Source: Oopsacas minuta
Lineage: Eukaryota; Porifera; Hexactinellida; Lyssacinosida; Leucopsacidae
Reading direction: 5' to 3'
NCBI GenBank assembly: GCA_024704765.1
Contig: JAKMXF010000354.1
Span: 930,690 to 994,689 of the forward strand
Length of the DNA stretch: 64,000 bases
Shown piece after piece: positions 1 to 10,169 of this stretch. Below the pieces are notes generated by a model. The model saw only the letters and a list, made by a program, of their open reading frames with translations. It searched no databases and was not told the origin of the DNA. Within the stretch, counting starts at the first letter, position 1. Every line of letters begins with the position of its first letter. Made by a program: the position numbers and the translations under genes.

Positions 1-134
1 TGTTAGATGCTATTCGTATAATACAAATAATAGTTCCATATGACGTCTTTATTCGTAATGCTTATTCACAGCAATTATATCTACTGAAACATCTTTATTG
101 ACTATCTGTTGATAATTTTCATAGAAATAATCAG

Positions 135-639
135 CACTTCATTACGTAGATACGAGGTAGCCTGTGAGAAACTTCTCCAATTCTGTCAACTTGCTCACGA
201 GAATCTTTCAGAAGCTCAAGGATCAGAAGTGTTCGTAAACTATCCTCGAGGGATAGGAGAAACTGCCCGGAGAGGAAATGCTGTGTTAGGAAACCCTAGA
301 CCGCCTCCAGCACTTGCTAATCACACCAAATTCACGAATATAACTTTAGCACAAGAGGCACAGGAAACTGTAGCCGCGGTCCGAAAGATTATCTCTCAAG
401 CCAGCGTACTGCCGAAGGGATGGGACGAAGCTTTCACAGAAGACGGCCTCAAGTAATTATATTCATAAATTTATTTACCAGTTTCACTTTCAAATATTAT
501 AAATTTATCTTTTAGATATTACATCAACTATGAAACACAAACTACTTCATGGCTACATCCTATTACCAAAACCGGACACACCAAATTTAGCAGACAGGGA
601 ATAGTCACTGCTCCATTCACCCAGCCCCCCAAACTGTAA
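135..639 (+). CDS. STXBP4: STXBP4 (Synip)-like protein, C-terminal exons (5' part outside window)
   Basis: Two exons are visible: about 135 (or 150)-452 and 516-639, joined by a GT-AG intron that restores the frame. The joined product ends in a WW domain starting LPKGWDEAF and containing YYINYETQTTSWLHP, about 20 residues before the stop. A WW domain this close to the C-terminus, with this wording, resembles syntaxin-binding protein 4, which regulates SNARE-dependent vesicle fusion (GLUT4 trafficking in mammals). Upstream of the WW is a helical stretch (YEVACEKLLQFCQLAHENLS). The N-terminal PDZ expected in STXBP4 would lie before base 1, so identity rests on the tail only. PLEKHA5-type WW domains are the main alternative. 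Confidence 0.6.
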
Positions 640-1499
640 TCATAAATATTTTACTAATTATAATTCTTAATATATCACTTTTGGCATTTTATCACTTTCA
701 ATTTGATAACAATATTTTAAATCTTAATTCAATTATTTCATATATTTTGTTACTTTTTCATTTCTTGCTCCTGGCTGGATGTCCCGATTTTCCACGCATG
801 TTGAGTGTCATGTCCCCCCGAATAGTCCCCCTTTTCTTAAGCCAGACTTAACAACTTCCTATCCCGTTATTTCCCTCGCTTTTTTTGTATTTTCTAATCA
901 AATATTAAGTTATCACCCAAATATTAAGGTATCAATAATACGTGTGTTATGTCACACGAATAAATAAAATGTCTCTAAAAAGTGTAACCTGTTTCTCCAA
1001 ATGCTTAGATGTGAATCGTGTACTGTTTATCAGTCGGCAGACTATTAGTTTCTGCGTAAGGTATGTTGTCAAGTCACGAGCCAGGTGGCTGATCTATCTA
1101 ATGCATTCTTCATTTATGGAGAATAATTATTTACTGATTTTCAGCAATTTTGTATAATCTTTTGAATTTATTCTCTAATACGCCTACACGAGTAATTTAA
1201 TTAATGCAAGTTTGCTCGCGAACCCAGGCATCCTCTCAATATGCAAGTTATATTTGTCAATATTAGCCTAGTGACTCCAGAGGGGCTCTTCAGGTGTAAA
1301 TATTTTATCAAACATATGATATATTTATTCTGAAAAACAGCCAGCTTTTGTTTTTCTGAAAATAATGTGAATAGTTATTTAAGAGGGATATGTATTTTCC
1401 CCAATGACCATAAGCTGTAAGTTAAATAAACAAGAAATGTAACGTATATGTATATAGATAGTACGAAGGGTAAATATACGCAGTATAGTTTGTATATTA
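640..1499. other. intergenic, no gene seen
   Basis: Low-complexity AT-rich DNA between the 3' end of the STXBP4-like gene and the 3' end of the TPR gene. The short open frames here have no family resemblance, no compositional bias and no convincing splice context. It should hold both polyadenylation regions. Confidence 0.6.
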
Positions 1500-3218
1500 T
1501 TACAGGACAACACAGGCCCGGGAGGAAGGAATATTATTGTTAATATTGTCTGTCAAATTCTTACCCAATCCCACATCATCACTATTCCCAGAACTAGATT
1601 GAGAAGTAACTGATTCCACCGGAGATATTCTATTTTTACGAAATCTGTTCCCTGTACTGAATTTCTTGTTTCTCTCTCTCAAATTAATAGGTGTTACCGT
1701 GAGTTGTCCAGCAGTTATAGAAGAGCACAGCTGTATATCTGTATCATCCTCTTGTTTAATAAGAGACCGGGTAGTTATCGTAGCATCGTTACAACTTAAT
1801 TCTGATAAATCAGATACTGTTACCAGAGAGTGTAGTTCTGCTTCTGTTTGATTTATACAGCTATTCCCTATATACAATACTATTAATACAATGTATGCTG
1901 GTTATAAGAACCTCCTTTGGGAGTAGCAATACATGTCCTTATAACAGGCGTGCTTACCAATTAGTGATGGATAATCTGTTGCAGCCTGTTCCCCAGTTAA
2001 TAAAGATTTGTGTTTATTCCAAACACTCTGAAGTCTAGCTCCTATCTCTTCATCACCATACTCGTTATATTTTAGCTCTAGAACTAGATATGCCTCTTTA
2101 TACCGTATTTCTGCTTCTTTATCTCTTCTCTGTTTGATTAATAAATCTCCCAGCCTCTCCAGGGCCTCCGAAAGAATGAGTACTAACCTGTCAGAGCCTC
2201 TGGAGTGCTCTATCAACCGCTGTAGGATATTCTCACTCTCCTCGAACTGACCTTTATCACTCCATCCCTCGGCTATACCAATGAATATCTTGCTAGCTTC
2301 CTTGGGATATTCTACAACAGCCAATTCACACTCTTCCCTCGCTTCCCGCATGGCTCTCTCCCATCTTTCCCTGTCGTGTGTACTCTTAAGTAACTTTGCT
2401 CTTCTCATGACAGCTCTCGCTCTCTCCAGCCCAGTCTTGCTAGAAGCCAGTACATGATCCATACATACTTCTGCATCAGAATGAGCCTGCTGGTCTGTGT
2501 AGAGATCAGAGAGACGATGATACAAGTTCTTCTGATCCTCTGGTTTGTGTATGAGTCCTAGACAGATGAAATGAGTCCTTTCCATAGTTTCAGATACCCT
2601 ACTGGTGTTACCAGTCCTCCAGTAGAGGCTAGCTAAGTCGCATAAAGATTCAGCCTCTAGAACTGACTCTTCACATTTCTTGAATAGCAATGCTGCTGTA
2701 TTTAAGCTTAATCCTGCTTGTGTGTGTTTACCGACTTTATCTAATAACATACCAAGTCTATGCCATGTAACAGCCTCGTATTTGACTAGGCCCTCCTCTC
2801 TGTACAGCTGTATAGCTTTCTCGAGGTAACACTGAGTCAGATGGGCATTGTCACACTTCTCAGCTGCTACAGATGCGTTCATATATGAATGCAAGAGATA
2901 CTCTCTACTCAATTCTAACACCCTTTCAACTCCTGATCCATCAAGCGAGCTCATTTCTGATTTATTCCCGTAAATGTGACGAGCACTCACTTGCTCGAAG
3001 CAGTTCAAGCTTTCAATGAATTTTTGCTTGTACAAGAACGTCATGGCCATGTGAATTATAAGACACTGTTTAGCGATATCTCGGTTGGTACGAAGCTCAT
3101 TTGTATTTTGTACCGCAACCATACATTTCTTCAAAACTTCAACTGATTCTGAAAATTTCGAATCTTTCATTAGATTTTGTACATGTAATATGTCAGCTTC
3201 AATAGCTCCCCAGTCCAT
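1500..3218 (-). CDS. TPR protein ending in a CaaX-like tetrapeptide
   Basis: Exons (minus) 3218-1958 and 1867-1500; the donor GGTAAGC and acceptor TATATAG give a 90-bp intron and keep the frame (ATT G|GG AAT). The product is about 542 residues. Residues ~1-400 are helical pairs typical of tetratricopeptide repeats (for example a segment beginning YEAVTWHRLGMLLDKVGKHT, then EAESLCDLASLYWRTGNTSR), so a protein-protein scaffold is likely. The tail is Ser/Asn-rich and ends CVVL, a possible geranylgeranylation signal. I do not recognise the orthologue. Reading through the intron would instead end the protein inside an inverted-repeat element, which is less credible. It is divergent with the gene at 3422, sharing ~200 bp of promoter. 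Confidence 0.7.
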
Positions 3219-3421
3219 ATCTAATTGACTGATTAGAGGACAATATGATGTGTGTGAGTATATACGTCGGAAGAGTAGTGAATTTTCTAAATATTATTTA
3301 TGCGATAATAGTACCTTACATTTGTGTGGGAGATCAGTGTTTATTCAAATTAACCCGAATTCATTGGAGATATCGATCAGGTCGTTAAATTATACTCCAC
3401 TGCCAAGGTTACTAGCTTGGA
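3219..3421. promoter_or_regulatory. putative bidirectional promoter
   Basis: About 200 bp separates the start codons of two divergent genes (TPR protein on minus, zinc-binding protein on plus). No clear TATA box was seen. It is assigned as shared promoter from position only. Confidence 0.4.
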
Positions 3422-3799
3422 ATGTCTGAAGAATATTGGACTGTGTCCAGAGGCTTGGCAGTACGTAACAGTAATAAGTGCAGAGAATGCAAGCAATACA
3501 TTATGATGAAGGAACCGATAGTGATAAGAGACGGACGGAAAATCCGTCTGTTTTATCACAGCAGGTGTTTCAGTGGATCAGCTGATCCCAGGAGCCAACT
3601 AAACGGAGCATTCTCCCGGGAGAAATACGAGGGGATCATGTCCCCCTCCGCTCCAAAGGAAAAGGGGAACGGAAAGTGGTCCTGTAGGAGCTATGGGTAT
3701 ACTCCAGATTATGATGTGCTAAGCAAAATGAAAGAGCAATCGAATGAAAAGAAACATATGTTGAAAGGAAACAAAGAATTGAAAGTGGAAGCAAAATAA
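3422..3799 (+). CDS. small protein with one C-x2-C...H-x2-C zinc-binding motif
   Basis: A single-exon 125-residue protein. The N-terminal third has CRECKQYIMMKEP, then about 15 residues, then FYHSRCF. This C-x2-C / H-x2-C spacing with a basic, aromatic surround resembles a single PARP-type or treble-clef zinc finger (the type that reads DNA ends or binds ligands). The C-terminal half is charged and probably disordered. I do not recognise an orthologue, and a DNA-binding role is only a guess from the motif. It starts 203 bp from the divergent TPR gene. Confidence 0.6.
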   Translation: MSEEYWTVSRGLAVRNSNKCRECKQYIMMKEPIVIRDGRKIRLFYHSRCFSGSADPRSQLNGAFSREKYEGIMSPSAPKEKGNGKWSCRSYGYTPDYDVLSKMKEQSNEKKHMLKGNKELKVEAK

Positions 3800-3954
3800 A
3801 TAATACTGCCTTCCAGTTATGCAACATTAAAATATTTCACTTTCATAATATCTTTCTGTTTCTACTTATGGAATTTCTGTGAATTTTGTCCTGTCAGTAT
3901 TGCAAGAAAAGAAGTAATTAATTTTTCTGATACAGACCAGTGAAATAATTAAAA

Positions 3955-5523
3955 TTATGAATTCATTACCCAACCCATTTGTTTGTATGCTTCCGCCAGG
4001 TCTTGTAATCGGACAGGTGGGAAGTAATCTCTCAGGAATTTTCGTTTCCACCAGTGACCCTCTGCTGCCTCTGAGCTGCCTAGCTGTGTAAACTCGTACG
4101 AGTAGTGCTTAGCCCGTATATAAGATGGTCTCCCTTGTAGAGGGGGATATGAAGCAAGGAGAGAGCGAGTTGTAGAGTCGTTACTCAATAGTTTACCGAT
4201 TAAATGGACGAACCAGGGATTAGATTGATAATTCTGGAATGCTGCAAACCACATTAACCAGTCCAGTCTATAATGGTAAGGAGAAATAGTGCAAGGCCGT
4301 CTGGTAGTGTTACCTGGCTTACAATGGAACTCATACTCATGCCAAACAGCTGATCGATTAGAAGGATTATCCCATGTAGCTTCTATTATAATTTCAGTCC
4401 TCTGTTTGGTAATAGAACCAAAAGCTCCGTATGTGTTAACGATACGGTAGGCATCAAATGATGTGTTCATAACCTGTCGAGAAGAGAACAGGTTCTGGAC
4501 GATTGGTATGGACAGATAAGCTATTACTAGTCCGAATATAAAGTTCAGTAAGGATCTCAGTTTAGATTTCCATCCGAATTCCTTGGAGCTAGAGATCTGA
4601 TTGACTCTATCTAATGTCGATTTAGAGAATAAGAAACTAAACCATCCGTCATTCAGACAGAATATTGACGGTAGCATAGTTAACCAGTTCAAGAAACTGA
4701 GATTTCCACTCAGTACGATCATGAACATGAAAGATATCTGCATTATACCCGATACAGCTGGTAACGGACGAGGTAGCACTAAAAACCATGGACTAACTAG
4801 CTCTACTATGTGATTAGTCATTGTCTCCATTTTGTGTACTATTTCAGGTGATTGGTGCATATAGTAGCTAAGTGGGTTGGGGACAGGCTGTGTCTCGTAA
4901 TGATAGTTCATGCAGGTTAGGTCACGCCAGCATTGATCGCCACGGATCTTTATCAACCCTGCTCCTAGCATTATACGGAATATCAACCATCTGTTGCCCA
5001 GTATAGCTATTAGAGAGGGAGGCGTGTGTGGAGGGAGTTGACTTAAACTCAGGAATGGACACAGGAAGATAGCCAGGAATCCTGTCTCTAATAACTGTGA
5101 TTCCCAACCGAATGAATACCAAATCTGTCCTACATTAACTAACGAGTGATATAACAACCATAGAGTTACCATAATTATCATATTTGATGCACCAAGGATA
5201 AGAACAACAGATGAGAGTATAACTCCACTCCAAGCTATTGCATCCAACCAGAAGTCTATGTGATGTTCCTCAACGAACCATAGGAGAGTGGGGACACGGA
5301 TAAATCGGAACCATACGGACTCATTCTTCCCCAACTGCTGTCCAACATAGTTAAGATATAAGTTTACAGGGAGAATACCCCTTGAGCCTATAAGTGCTGG
5401 GTTTTGCTGCAGGGCTACCAGGAAAGCAGTAGTGTATACGATAGCTAGACAACGTAGGAACACGATACGCGTCAACCAGTGTTGATTAACAGGATAGAAT
5501 GTGTTACGGAATGCTAAGAGCAT
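3955..5523 (-). CDS. LMF1: lipase maturation factor 1
   Basis: A single-exon 522-residue multi-pass membrane protein. LMF1 is an ER membrane protein needed for folding and assembly of dimeric lipases such as lipoprotein lipase. Family wording is clear: LTRIVFLRCLAIVYTTAFLV and QNPALIGSRG near the N-terminus, WRDLTCMNYHYETQPVPNP near residue 200, NPWFVHLIGKLL near 425 and WWKRKFLRDYFPP near 495. Several hydrophobic segments span residues ~20-310 and a soluble ER-side domain follows. Length is close to vertebrate LMF1. LMF2 is the alternative, but the C-terminal wording fits LMF1 better. No introns, unlike vertebrate LMF1. Confidence 0.9.
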   Translation of the reverse strand: MLLAFRNTFYPVNQHWLTRIVFLRCLAIVYTTAFLVALQQNPALIGSRGILPVNLYLNYVGQQLGKNESVWFRFIRVPTLLWFVEEHHIDFWLDAIAWSGVILSSVVLILGASNMIIMVTLWLLYHSLVNVGQIWYSFGWESQLLETGFLAIFLCPFLSLSQLPPHTPPSLIAILGNRWLIFRIMLGAGLIKIRGDQCWRDLTCMNYHYETQPVPNPLSYYMHQSPEIVHKMETMTNHIVELVSPWFLVLPRPLPAVSGIMQISFMFMIVLSGNLSFLNWLTMLPSIFCLNDGWFSFLFSKSTLDRVNQISSSKEFGWKSKLRSLLNFIFGLVIAYLSIPIVQNLFSSRQVMNTSFDAYRIVNTYGAFGSITKQRTEIIIEATWDNPSNRSAVWHEYEFHCKPGNTTRRPCTISPYHYRLDWLMWFAAFQNYQSNPWFVHLIGKLLSNDSTTRSLLASYPPLQGRPSYIRAKHYSYEFTQLGSSEAAEGHWWKRKFLRDYFPPVRLQDLAEAYKQMGWVMNS

Positions 5524-5766
5524 ATCACTGTACAGCTCTCTCTCTCTCTCTCTATCTATTAATTAATACTATATTGTGTGAATAATCTAGAGTAAAGTGC
5601 ACTAAAATTATGTGATATCTCTCGAACTCTCTGAGATAAGGTCTTACGTCTTGACCTATCAGGTTTAAGGATTGATCAATTAACTTATCAGATTTCTTAT
5701 GTAGTCAATTTAAATGCAAAAGTTGTATTGAAATATTCAGACTATAAAACCACACAAATACACGTA

Positions 5767-6186
5767 TCATATCAATAAGAAGGACAAATACCATACGATA
5801 CTGAATAATATCATAGTACATATCTTGACTATTTCTACATTATTGTTTAGTTGATTGGCTAGTAGAGTCACAGTAGGTGACGATGGGGGTGTTGGTTGTT
5901 TTTTCGCCCTCACCCATATCCTCCCTACCAACACCCATATAAAACTTTTTGGATCAACAGGTGTTGGCAAGATTGGTGCAGGTTTTAGTAAATAGGGTAT
6001 AGGTTTTGCTACGGACGGTGCTGGGCTTGGTAAGGATGGGGTTTTGTAAGTTAGTTGACTCATGAAAGGGTTCCCCCATACCACAGGTGGTGGAGCTCCG
6101 AATTGGTAGTCAGGGAGATTAGTTATCCGCGAGTCAGAGAGTGGATTATATGGACAAAGAGCTGGAGGAGAAAATACTTCTGTCAT
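5767..6186 (-). CDS. small proline-rich protein sharing its leader with the annexin-like gene; C-terminal membrane anchor
   Basis: A 139-residue single-exon protein. Residues 1-41 closely match the leader of the annexin-like protein at 14314-16623: both have M-(T/S)-E-V, PALxPxNPL, DSRI, LPD, FGAPP and VVWGNPF. After the leader it diverges into Pro-rich sequence with no annexin repeats. It ends in a hydrophobic run (ICTMILFSIVWYLSFLLI) that would make a tail anchor. Both genes lie on the same strand and both have TATATAAGAG just upstream, so this looks like a partial duplicate that kept the promoter and leader and gained a new tail. Function unknown. Confidence 0.65.
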   Translation of the reverse strand: MTEVFSPPALCPYNPLSDSRITNLPDYQFGAPPPVVWGNPFMSQLTYKTPSLPSPAPSVAKPIPYLLKPAPILPTPVDPKSFIWVLVGRIWVRAKKQPTPPSSPTVTLLANQLNNNVEIVKICTMILFSIVWYLSFLLI

Positions 6187-6220
6187 CGGTTAATCGTATT
6201 AGTAATCGGAAAACAGCTCT

Positions 6221-6228
6221 CTTATATA
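6221..6228 (-). promoter_or_regulatory. TATA box (TATATAAG)
   Basis: TATATAAGAG reads on the minus strand about 35 bases upstream of the start codon of the small leader-sharing gene. The same ten bases precede the annexin-like gene. Confidence 0.55.
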
Positions 6229-6510
6229 CTACCGAGATCATTGTAGTATTGTTAATGCGGTAATTGCAAACGAGTTGCATATATTTTCTCCCTGACTAAT
6301 CTCTGTATCAATAATGCTATATTATACAATTTTAGTTGCATTACTGAGCTAGTAATTATTATATTTTTCCAAGAATTAGCAAAAGAATTGTCGAACAATC
6401 TGCAATTCCAGTAATTCACCTTCTTCTTCTTATTATTATTATTAATTAATTAATTCGGAATTCTATCCTTGTTCACTGACTATTACAAATAAAGTATGGA
6501 ATTGAACAAG
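6229..6510. other. intergenic, no gene seen
   Basis: AT-rich spacer with a short TTA/TTC microsatellite near 6420-6450. It lies downstream of the MadBub gene and upstream of the leader-sharing gene. Nothing else is supported. Confidence 0.5.
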
Positions 6511-9500
6511 TTAATAAGTAGCATACTCATTCCCATTTTGATAGTGCTCTTTGATTTCCTTCCTCCCCTCTGTGATAGCTCCCATCGCCTCGTAGCTGCT
6601 GGCATTCATTAGTTTGTAAATAAGAGAATCCCAGATAGGCGGATAGTCACGACGAGCGCTTTTGATAGGACGAACCAGTTTGACCCTATTAGACCCATCA
6701 GATTCTGGAATTATCTTCGGGTATTCGTAGGTAATCAGGCAGTACAGCGTAGCTGCTACACTGAATGAATCACAATTGTACAGATAAGGTTTGTTGGTCT
6801 TCATGCATGGAAGTTCAAACGTATCCGTATCAGAAGAACCAAGGAATTGTACGTTTTTGGGGAATAAACTCAAATCAACTGATCTCCCAAAGTCAATGAG
6901 GTGCAGGAGCCTGCCCTCAGGCTCTCTCATGTTAGCAATCTGGTCATTAGACCGCAGCATGAAGTTATCCGGCTTAATGTCATTATGTACTATTCCTATA
7001 GAATGTAACGTCCCAACCAAATACATAACCTCTAAGGCAAACTGAACGGTGATAGAATCATTAATTCCTCGCTTAACTTTCATTTGGTTTATCATATCCA
7101 GTAGAGTACCATGTGAATAGTACTCTGATACTATAATCGTAGCGTTCTTGTATATAAGACATGAGTAGGGTTGATAGAAGGACGAGCAGAGGTGTGGCTG
7201 TTTTAATTCAGTCAGTTTTTCCTGTATTTTACTACTTATAAGATATTCTATACACGTTGGTTGTTTCATTACTACTTTAAGGACTGGTCGGTCTGTATGG
7301 GTCAGCTTCTGAGCCTCTGGGGTTTGCGGGGAAGCTAGATACACATTAGCGAATCCTCCTGTCCCTACGTGTTCTAGAATCTTGAAATGAATATTCCCGA
7401 ATTGGCAGGTCCTCTTTACACCGATGTTAGGTACTGGAAGGTTTGTGTAGTTGATCAATCGTGGATAGTTGCTTTGTTTTTTATACTCGTTAATCATTTG
7501 CCTTATAGTTAGCAGATCAAAGGGATAAATTAGAGTTACTGCTTCTTCCATGCTAGACGTAGATTTCCCAGAAGAGTTTTCCTGACTGGTCTCTTTTATG
7601 GAACTTAGCTGTAACTGTTGTCTAATCCTCTCTCCCTCAACTCTCTGCTCCCCTAATGTAGAGCTAGTTTCTTTGCTAGAACTCACAATATTTTCTTTAT
7701 TTTCATCACAGTTTAACTGTCCGAATCTAAGAGCTACAGGGTCTAGATGACTCATTGTGTCCTGAATTGGGATCTGAGTGACGTCATCCATAGACAGAGG
7801 AACAATACGAGCCCCCATAGGGGTGGAGGTAGGCTGCTGAAGGAAAAGAGAAGAATCGATAAAAGTATCAGAGGATTTCGTGCTGTAGTTCTTGGCTGGA
7901 GTTCTGTAGGTCAGAGTACGGGAAGGAGGCGGCATCAATGATATATCACTCTGTTTATTATCAGATTCGAATATGTGTAGCTTTACATCTTCCTTGATTT
8001 TAATTTTCTCAATATGGTCACCTATATCCTCCTTCTCACTGGGAAGAGTTGTAGCGAATAGATCTAGTATAACTGCATCTGCTTTTCTAGACATACTGGT
8101 GTCTTCTATACCGTCAGATAGGACTCTGTGAGTTGGGATAAGCTGTTGAGTTGGTGATGGTGGTGGTGGAATGGAGCGAGGTGTCAACTTATCTGCTACG
8201 TGACTAGACTGTATTTCTGTAGGATAAGTGATAGGGTTACAGATTGAGGAATTATCTTTACTATTATTACTCGCTTCTCTCTGCTGACTGCGGACTGCTC
8301 CGATATAATGAGATTTACCTTGTAACTTAGTTGTATTGGACACATTAGCAATAGTTTCATCAAAAGATCGAGATCTTGATAAACTAGGATTACCCGATAG
8401 ATACTTAGATGTGTATATTTGTGGAGATTGTGTAGACTCAGGGATCCTATATGGGTGTATAGGGGTGTGAATAACTGGTCCAATATTCCTCCTAGGTACT
8501 GCACTAGTAGTAGAGTTATTTGGTTCTTTTATATCATGGTCTGGCCCTGACAACGTTTTCTTCACTTTGGCATGCTCGTAACCACCAGGTGATCTCCCTA
8601 CCCCCCGTACAGCAACATGTGTCTGTTTATGATTAGGGATTGACCAATTAGGAGACAGGATCACATTTGCTCTATCCATACAAGTGAACTCCATATCGTC
8701 ACTATCTATCTCATGCTCCTTCATGTACCTCTTAGCTCGTAATTCCTCTACAGAGATGTCCTCTACCGTTCCGTAGGGGTACACCTCCCAGTAGGGGTAC
8801 ATGAGGACCTGGTTAGGCTCTGGATACCTCGCTGAGGACCTCTCATCTAGCACGTGGAGGGGACCAGGTTCTGGGGTCTGGAGGCGTAACTTAAGAGTAC
8901 CTTTAGGAATACCTGTCATAGCAGGTACGGAGAGAGGAACTTCAGGATCTGGGTGTATTATAAAGTCTACTGGTGTAGCTTGTCTACAATCTGGGGTAAT
9001 CGGAATGCTTGATTTAATCCATTTACTTAAAGGCTGGGTATTTTCCTGGCTTAACTTCTCTCGTGTAGGTAGTGCTGTATTAGAATAATGAGGGAGCTGA
9101 GTCAAGTTATCAGCTTGTCCGCTGTATACAGAGAACTCAGTTTGTCTGTTGCTACTCGTCTGTTGTTCACCAATAGGTTGTACAGGTTTCTGATAACTAC
9201 TAGTCCGCATGGAATCTACTTTACCCTCATGTGACGTTAGATTGCCTAGTACATTTCTACCATCAGATTGCTGGTCAGGATGTTCAACACTCTTATCAAT
9301 TCTATCCTGTAGCTCTACTAACAATCCCTCCAGACGACCAATAGGCTGAGCTAGTAGACTAATTCCATTACATATAACAGCCTTTGCTTCAGTATTGTTA
9401 CCCTTAGTTTCTAAGCTACGACTCCAGAACTCATAGAATGTAGCTAATGACGTACCAATACCGTGTGACCGCATGTACTCGTATATGATCTGTGGATCTT

Positions 9501-9834
9501 TGAACCCCTCGGCATAACTCACCCATACACGAATGAACCTAGTGTCGCTGTCGTACTTCTGAGTGAGATTATTACGCTTGAAGAATAACACGCAGTTTTC
9601 GAGAAATTTGTAATATTCACTTCCAAGATTTGAATTAACTTCTCTATACCAGTTGATATACTCTATATAAGGTTGTAACGGATCCTCGTACTCTAGTGCA
9701 GAGCTTATGTTGTCCAGAAGAATTTTTTTTCTTTGTGAGTTCTTCGATTGAGACTCTCCTGTACGGAATAATGCTTCTACTTTTCTACCTTGTCTGTGGG
9801 GTTGTATGTTCTCCTTGCTCTGATCCCATGACAT
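6511..9834 (-). CDS. BUB1: MadBub: BUB1/BUBR1 spindle checkpoint kinase, unduplicated type
   Basis: A single-exon 1107-residue protein of the mitotic checkpoint. An N-terminal KEN box (SKENIQPH) sits at residues 7-9. The Mad3/Bub1 TPR region (YIEYINWYREVNS to about 180) binds KNL1-type partners. A GLEBS Bub3-binding motif, ISVEELRAKRY, is near residue 361. A second KEN (DENKEN) is near 711. The C-terminal kinase has the glycine loop GTGGFANVYLA (~823), VLK lysine, HNDIKPDNF (~950) and DFG (~979), so catalysis looks possible. Vertebrate BUB1 has the active kinase and BUBR1 has the KEN boxes; this protein has both, as expected before the duplication. The missing introns are notable for a gene this long. 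Confidence 0.92.
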   Translation of the reverse strand: MSWDQSKENIQPHRQGRKVEALFRTGESQSKNSQRKKILLDNISSALEYEDPLQPYIEYINWYREVNSNLGSEYYKFLENCVLFFKRNNLTQKYDSDTRFIRVWVSYAEGFKDPQIIYEYMRSHGIGTSLATFYEFWSRSLETKGNNTEAKAVICNGISLLAQPIGRLEGLLVELQDRIDKSVEHPDQQSDGRNVLGNLTSHEGKVDSMRTSSYQKPVQPIGEQQTSSNRQTEFSVYSGQADNLTQLPHYSNTALPTREKLSQENTQPLSKWIKSSIPITPDCRQATPVDFIIHPDPEVPLSVPAMTGIPKGTLKLRLQTPEPGPLHVLDERSSARYPEPNQVLMYPYWEVYPYGTVEDISVEELRAKRYMKEHEIDSDDMEFTCMDRANVILSPNWSIPNHKQTHVAVRGVGRSPGGYEHAKVKKTLSGPDHDIKEPNNSTTSAVPRRNIGPVIHTPIHPYRIPESTQSPQIYTSKYLSGNPSLSRSRSFDETIANVSNTTKLQGKSHYIGAVRSQQREASNNSKDNSSICNPITYPTEIQSSHVADKLTPRSIPPPPSPTQQLIPTHRVLSDGIEDTSMSRKADAVILDLFATTLPSEKEDIGDHIEKIKIKEDVKLHIFESDNKQSDISLMPPPSRTLTYRTPAKNYSTKSSDTFIDSSLFLQQPTSTPMGARIVPLSMDDVTQIPIQDTMSHLDPVALRFGQLNCDENKENIVSSSKETSSTLGEQRVEGERIRQQLQLSSIKETSQENSSGKSTSSMEEAVTLIYPFDLLTIRQMINEYKKQSNYPRLINYTNLPVPNIGVKRTCQFGNIHFKILEHVGTGGFANVYLASPQTPEAQKLTHTDRPVLKVVMKQPTCIEYLISSKIQEKLTELKQPHLCSSFYQPYSCLIYKNATIIVSEYYSHGTLLDMINQMKVKRGINDSITVQFALEVMYLVGTLHSIGIVHNDIKPDNFMLRSNDQIANMREPEGRLLHLIDFGRSVDLSLFPKNVQFLGSSDTDTFELPCMKTNKPYLYNCDSFSVAATLYCLITYEYPKIIPESDGSNRVKLVRPIKSARRDYPPIWDSLIYKLMNASSYEAMGAITEGRKEIKEHYQNGNEYATY

Positions 9835-9904
9835 TACGTATAGATAAATTAGCTAATAAAGGATAGTACTGGAAACTTAATTACAATTTTGACTTTTCAA
9901 ATAG

Positions 9905-10015
9905 ATTAGCGATTCCCAACCCATAGAGCCCATCCCATAGACTGCAATACAAATTGTGAGATCCTGTGGACCACCTTGCTGTCGTCAGTGTCCACCAAGG
10001 CGTCCTCGGCATTTC
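9905..10015. repeat. dispersed repeat fragment (family E)
   Basis: Shares CCCATAGACTGCAATA, a GATCCTGTGG-like stretch and GTCCACCAAGG-like sequence with 56025-56125, in the same order. Two loci with the same block mark a dispersed element. The rest of this 335-bp spacer between MadBub and the MDM1-like gene shows no gene. Confidence 0.5.
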
Positions 10016-10169
10016 ACACCTCTCTTATGAGAATATGACATAAATATTAGTATTATCATAGGCAATAGATGCGATGCTTAAGGGCCAAATTTTTCGGTAA
10101 AACTTCAACTTAAGATATAAGATATAGGTGTTAGAAGTAAAATAAGATATAAATAGTACTATATAGAGT

